64,000 nt of DNA from Runella aurantiaca (GTDB taxonomy: Bacteria > Bacteroidota > Bacteroidia > Cytophagales > Spirosomataceae): assembly GCF_003339505.1 (NCBI RefSeq), contig NZ_QPIW01000035.1:1-64000 (forward strand), given 5' to 3'. A program made the translations under genes and the position numbers. This document shows positions 62,384 through 64,000 of the stretch, piece by piece. The stretch's first letter is position 1; each line of letters starts with the position of its first letter. A model generated the notes under the pieces. That model searched no databases, had not been told where the DNA came from, and saw only the letters and a list, made by a program, of their open reading frames with translations.

Positions 62384-63142
62384 TTATATTTCAAACAAAA
62401 ATCCTTTGGAAACCAGCTCTTGGTAGCGTTTTTCGTCAAACTGAAAAAAGTACGCTCCCCGTCGCGAAGTGCCTTTTTGCTTTTCTTTAAGTTTGACTAA
62501 CAAATTCATGTTCAGGATTTTTTTGCTAAAATTACGCTTATCGAGCGGACGTCCTAAAATGGATTCGTACAGATTTCGCAACTCCAACATGGTGAATTTT
62601 TCGGGCAAAAGTTCAAAGCCGATGGGTTGATAGCGCACTTTTCGGCGGAGCTGTTCCAGTGCTTTCTCAAACATCATAAAGTGGTCATACACCAATTCTA
62701 ATTGCAGCACCTTCGAAATCGGTTGCCAAGTAGCGCCGTATTCGTGGGAGAGTTGATCGAGGGTGGGTTCTACTTCAATGAGGGCGTAGTAGCACGTAGT
62801 GATGACCCGGTCGGTAGGAACCCGATACACATCTCCAAACGTATATACCTGCTCCATATACACATCCTGAAGGCCCGTAAGTTTTACCACGGTTTTGCGT
62901 GCTGCGTCGTCGATGCTTTCTTCGGGATGCACAAAACCGCCCAAAAGCGCCCAGTGCCCAACCAAGGGCTCGTAGGGAAAACGGTGCAATAAAAGATGAA
63001 GTTCGGTGCCGTAAAATCCAAAAATAACGCAGTCGACAGAGTTAAGTAGACCAGTTTCTTCTTTGTGATAGTGTGGGGTAGGATGTCCGGTAAAACGAAC
63101 AAACGGCCTGTTTTTTTGATTGATGGTCGACGGTTCGCTCAT
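62384..63142 (-). CDS. NUDIX-fold transcriptional regulator (NrtR/AraR-like)
   Basis: 252 residues. An N-terminal NUDIX domain (about 30-160) is joined to a C-terminal winged-helix domain (about 180-252, FTMLELRNLYESILGRPLDKRNFSKKILNMNLLV), as in NrtR and the Bacteroidota AraR-type regulators. The NUDIX box GGFVHPEESIDDAARKTVVKLTGL has lost the catalytic RExxEE (it reads KTVVKL), so it should bind a ligand rather than hydrolyse it. Start 63142 (MSEPSTIN) is chosen over 63211. The ligand and target genes are unknown; no sugar operon is next to it in the window. Confidence 0.88.
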   Translation of the reverse strand: MSEPSTINQKNRPFVRFTGHPTPHYHKEETGLLNSVDCVIFGFYGTELHLLLHRFPYEPLVGHWALLGGFVHPEESIDDAARKTVVKLTGLQDVYMEQVYTFGDVYRVPTDRVITTCYYALIEVEPTLDQLSHEYGATWQPISKVLQLELVYDHFMMFEKALEQLRRKVRYQPIGFELLPEKFTMLELRNLYESILGRPLDKRNFSKKILNMNLLVKLKEKQKGTSRRGAYFFQFDEKRYQELVSKGFLFEI

Positions 63143-63286
63143 CCTTAATGTGTTTTTTTTGTACTGAATAAAAAAGGCAATAGACGATGAAAAATACCAA
63201 TGTGTTGGCACATTTTTCGTTTATAATGTAGTTTCTACTTGTCGTGTATCTCAATAGGTATTTTTGACCGTAACGGTTAGAAATTC

Positions 63287-63294
63287 GTATATTT
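63287..63294 (+). promoter_or_regulatory. -7 element for the second exbB-like gene
   Basis: TATATTTG, an exact TAnnTTTG match, 64 nt before the ATG at 63359. Confidence 0.5.
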
Positions 63295-63358
63295 GGCCCT
63301 TATAAACAATATTCCTTTAATCCATTCCGTTTTTGACACAGCAAAAACCAAACCAGTA

Positions 63359-64000
63359 ATGATTTTACTCCAAGCGCAAACTGCCGTTGACTCCGTAGCT
63401 ACCTCTGCTACTTCTGCCCAAGGAATCTCGTTATTCGATTTATTATTAAAAGGAGGCTGGGTGATGATTCCCCTCCTGATTATGTTCTTCCTGACGCTTT
63501 TTTTGATTTTTGAACGTTGGTTGGCCATTAATTCCAACGGAAAACTCGAAGAGAGCTTTATTGATAACATGAAAGATTTTGTGCAGCAAGGAAATATCAA
63601 GTCTGCCGAATCATTGTGTCGTAATCAACGCTCTGCCGCAGGACGAATTTTTGAAAAAGCCGTTGGGCGTATTGGCTATTCCATCAAAGACATTGAAAGT
63701 ACCATCGAAAACGCCAGTCATATCGAAATTTCACGCATGGAAAGCAACCTTGCCTACCTTGGGGTGATTGCGGGTATTGCGCCAATGTTGGGTTTCGTAG
63801 GAACAATCTCAGGGATTATTAACATCTTCTATAGTATTTCGTTGTCCAATGATTTTGACATCAGCACCATTGCGAGCGGGATGTACGAGAAAATGGTGAC
63901 TTCTGGCGCAGGTCTGATTGTGGGTTTGGTTGCGTATATGGGCTATCACTTGTTGAACATGAAGATTGACCGTATTGCGCTAAAACTTCAGGCAGGAGCG
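63359..64000 (+). CDS. MotA/TolQ/ExbB family protein, second copy (right end cut)
   Basis: Open from ATG 63359 to the window edge, 214 codons so far. The start MILLQAQTAVDSVATSATSAQG may be a signal or flexible N-terminus. TM1 is VMIPLLIMFFLTLFLIFERW, and the channel helices are AYLGVIAGIAPMLGFVGTISGIINIFYSIS and MVTSGAGLIVGLVAYMGYHLLNM. This is the shorter, TolQ/ExbB-like type without the extra N-terminal helix of the exbB at 48381. It probably leads another ExbB/ExbD operon to the right of the window. Confidence 0.93.
   Translation, partial: MILLQAQTAVDSVATSATSAQGISLFDLLLKGGWVMIPLLIMFFLTLFLIFERWLAINSNGKLEESFIDNMKDFVQQGNIKSAESLCRNQRSAAGRIFEKAVGRIGYSIKDIESTIENASHIEISRMESNLAYLGVIAGIAPMLGFVGTISGIINIFYSISLSNDFDISTIASGMYEKMVTSGAGLIVGLVAYMGYHLLNMKIDRIALKLQAGA

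Overview
The window reads as a chromosomal segment of a Bacteroidota bacterium, most likely order Cytophagales (a Runella/Spirosomaceae-like genome would fit, but the genus is a guess). The evidence is SprA, the giant outer-membrane translocon of the type IX secretion system (T9SS); a protein with a gliding-motility-associated (type B) T9SS sorting domain; PD40/OmpA and DUF2851 proteins; an ExbB-ExbD-ExbD-TonB-PstS-TPR cluster; and the absence of clear Shine-Dalgarno sequences combined with repeated TAnnTTTG motifs, the Bacteroidota -7 element, in front of many genes. Most genes are ordinary housekeeping or envelope genes, with a few accessory patches.

Left edge (1-1.6 kb): the first codons of an IS5-like transposase, then an overlapping two-gene operon of an OLD/AAA_15-type ATPase and a small PD-(D/E)XK-like protein. 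This is the best candidate here for an undescribed, defence-like module. 1.8-9.4 kb: sprA. 9.4-12.8 kb: a RidA-family gene downstream of argB, divergent recO, a PPP-type phosphatase and a 2TM protein. 12.8-14.6 kb: an AT-rich accessory patch with two unrecognised genes and a cluster of GTCTC motifs. 14.6-18.1 kb: a YkpA/YbiT-type ABC-F ATPase and a LytS/LytTR two-component pair. 18.2-18.8 kb: a VapB/VapC-like toxin-antitoxin locus whose toxin is broken by an in-frame TAG.

19.0-32.6 kb: an alpha-2-macroglobulin lipoprotein with an intact thioester motif, an M28 peptidase, a DUF2851 protein and an unrecognised 1660-residue exported protein with a Lys/Ala/Pro-rich tail. 32.8-35.1 kb: divergent mntH and mntR with a matching operator and a structured mntH leader. 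35.2-38.3 kb: hemE followed by a GT87-like membrane protein and a dolichol-phosphate-mannose-synthase-like glycosyltransferase. 38.4-42 kb: YceI, a lytic transglycosylase and a GH3-family enzyme. 42-47 kb: an OmpA/PD40 protein and a T9SS type B cargo protein with four cysteine-bearing repeats. 48.3-54.4 kb: the ExbB/ExbD/ExbD/TonB energy-transduction operon with a small membrane protein, a PstS-like lipoprotein and a TPR protein. 54.5-64 kb: BatD-like, aroC, dnaN, a TVP38 membrane protein, an alpha/beta hydrolase, gamma-glutamyltransferase, an acidic protein, a degenerate NUDIX regulator and the start of a second ExbB gene that runs off the right edge.

Functionally, much of the window concerns the cell envelope: T9SS export and cargo (SprA, type B protein), TonB-linked energy transduction, peptidoglycan turnover and surface glycosylation. 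Start codons were re-chosen where the longest frame clearly overshoots the family start or runs into a -7 element. All family assignments come from motif recognition by eye; no database search was run.
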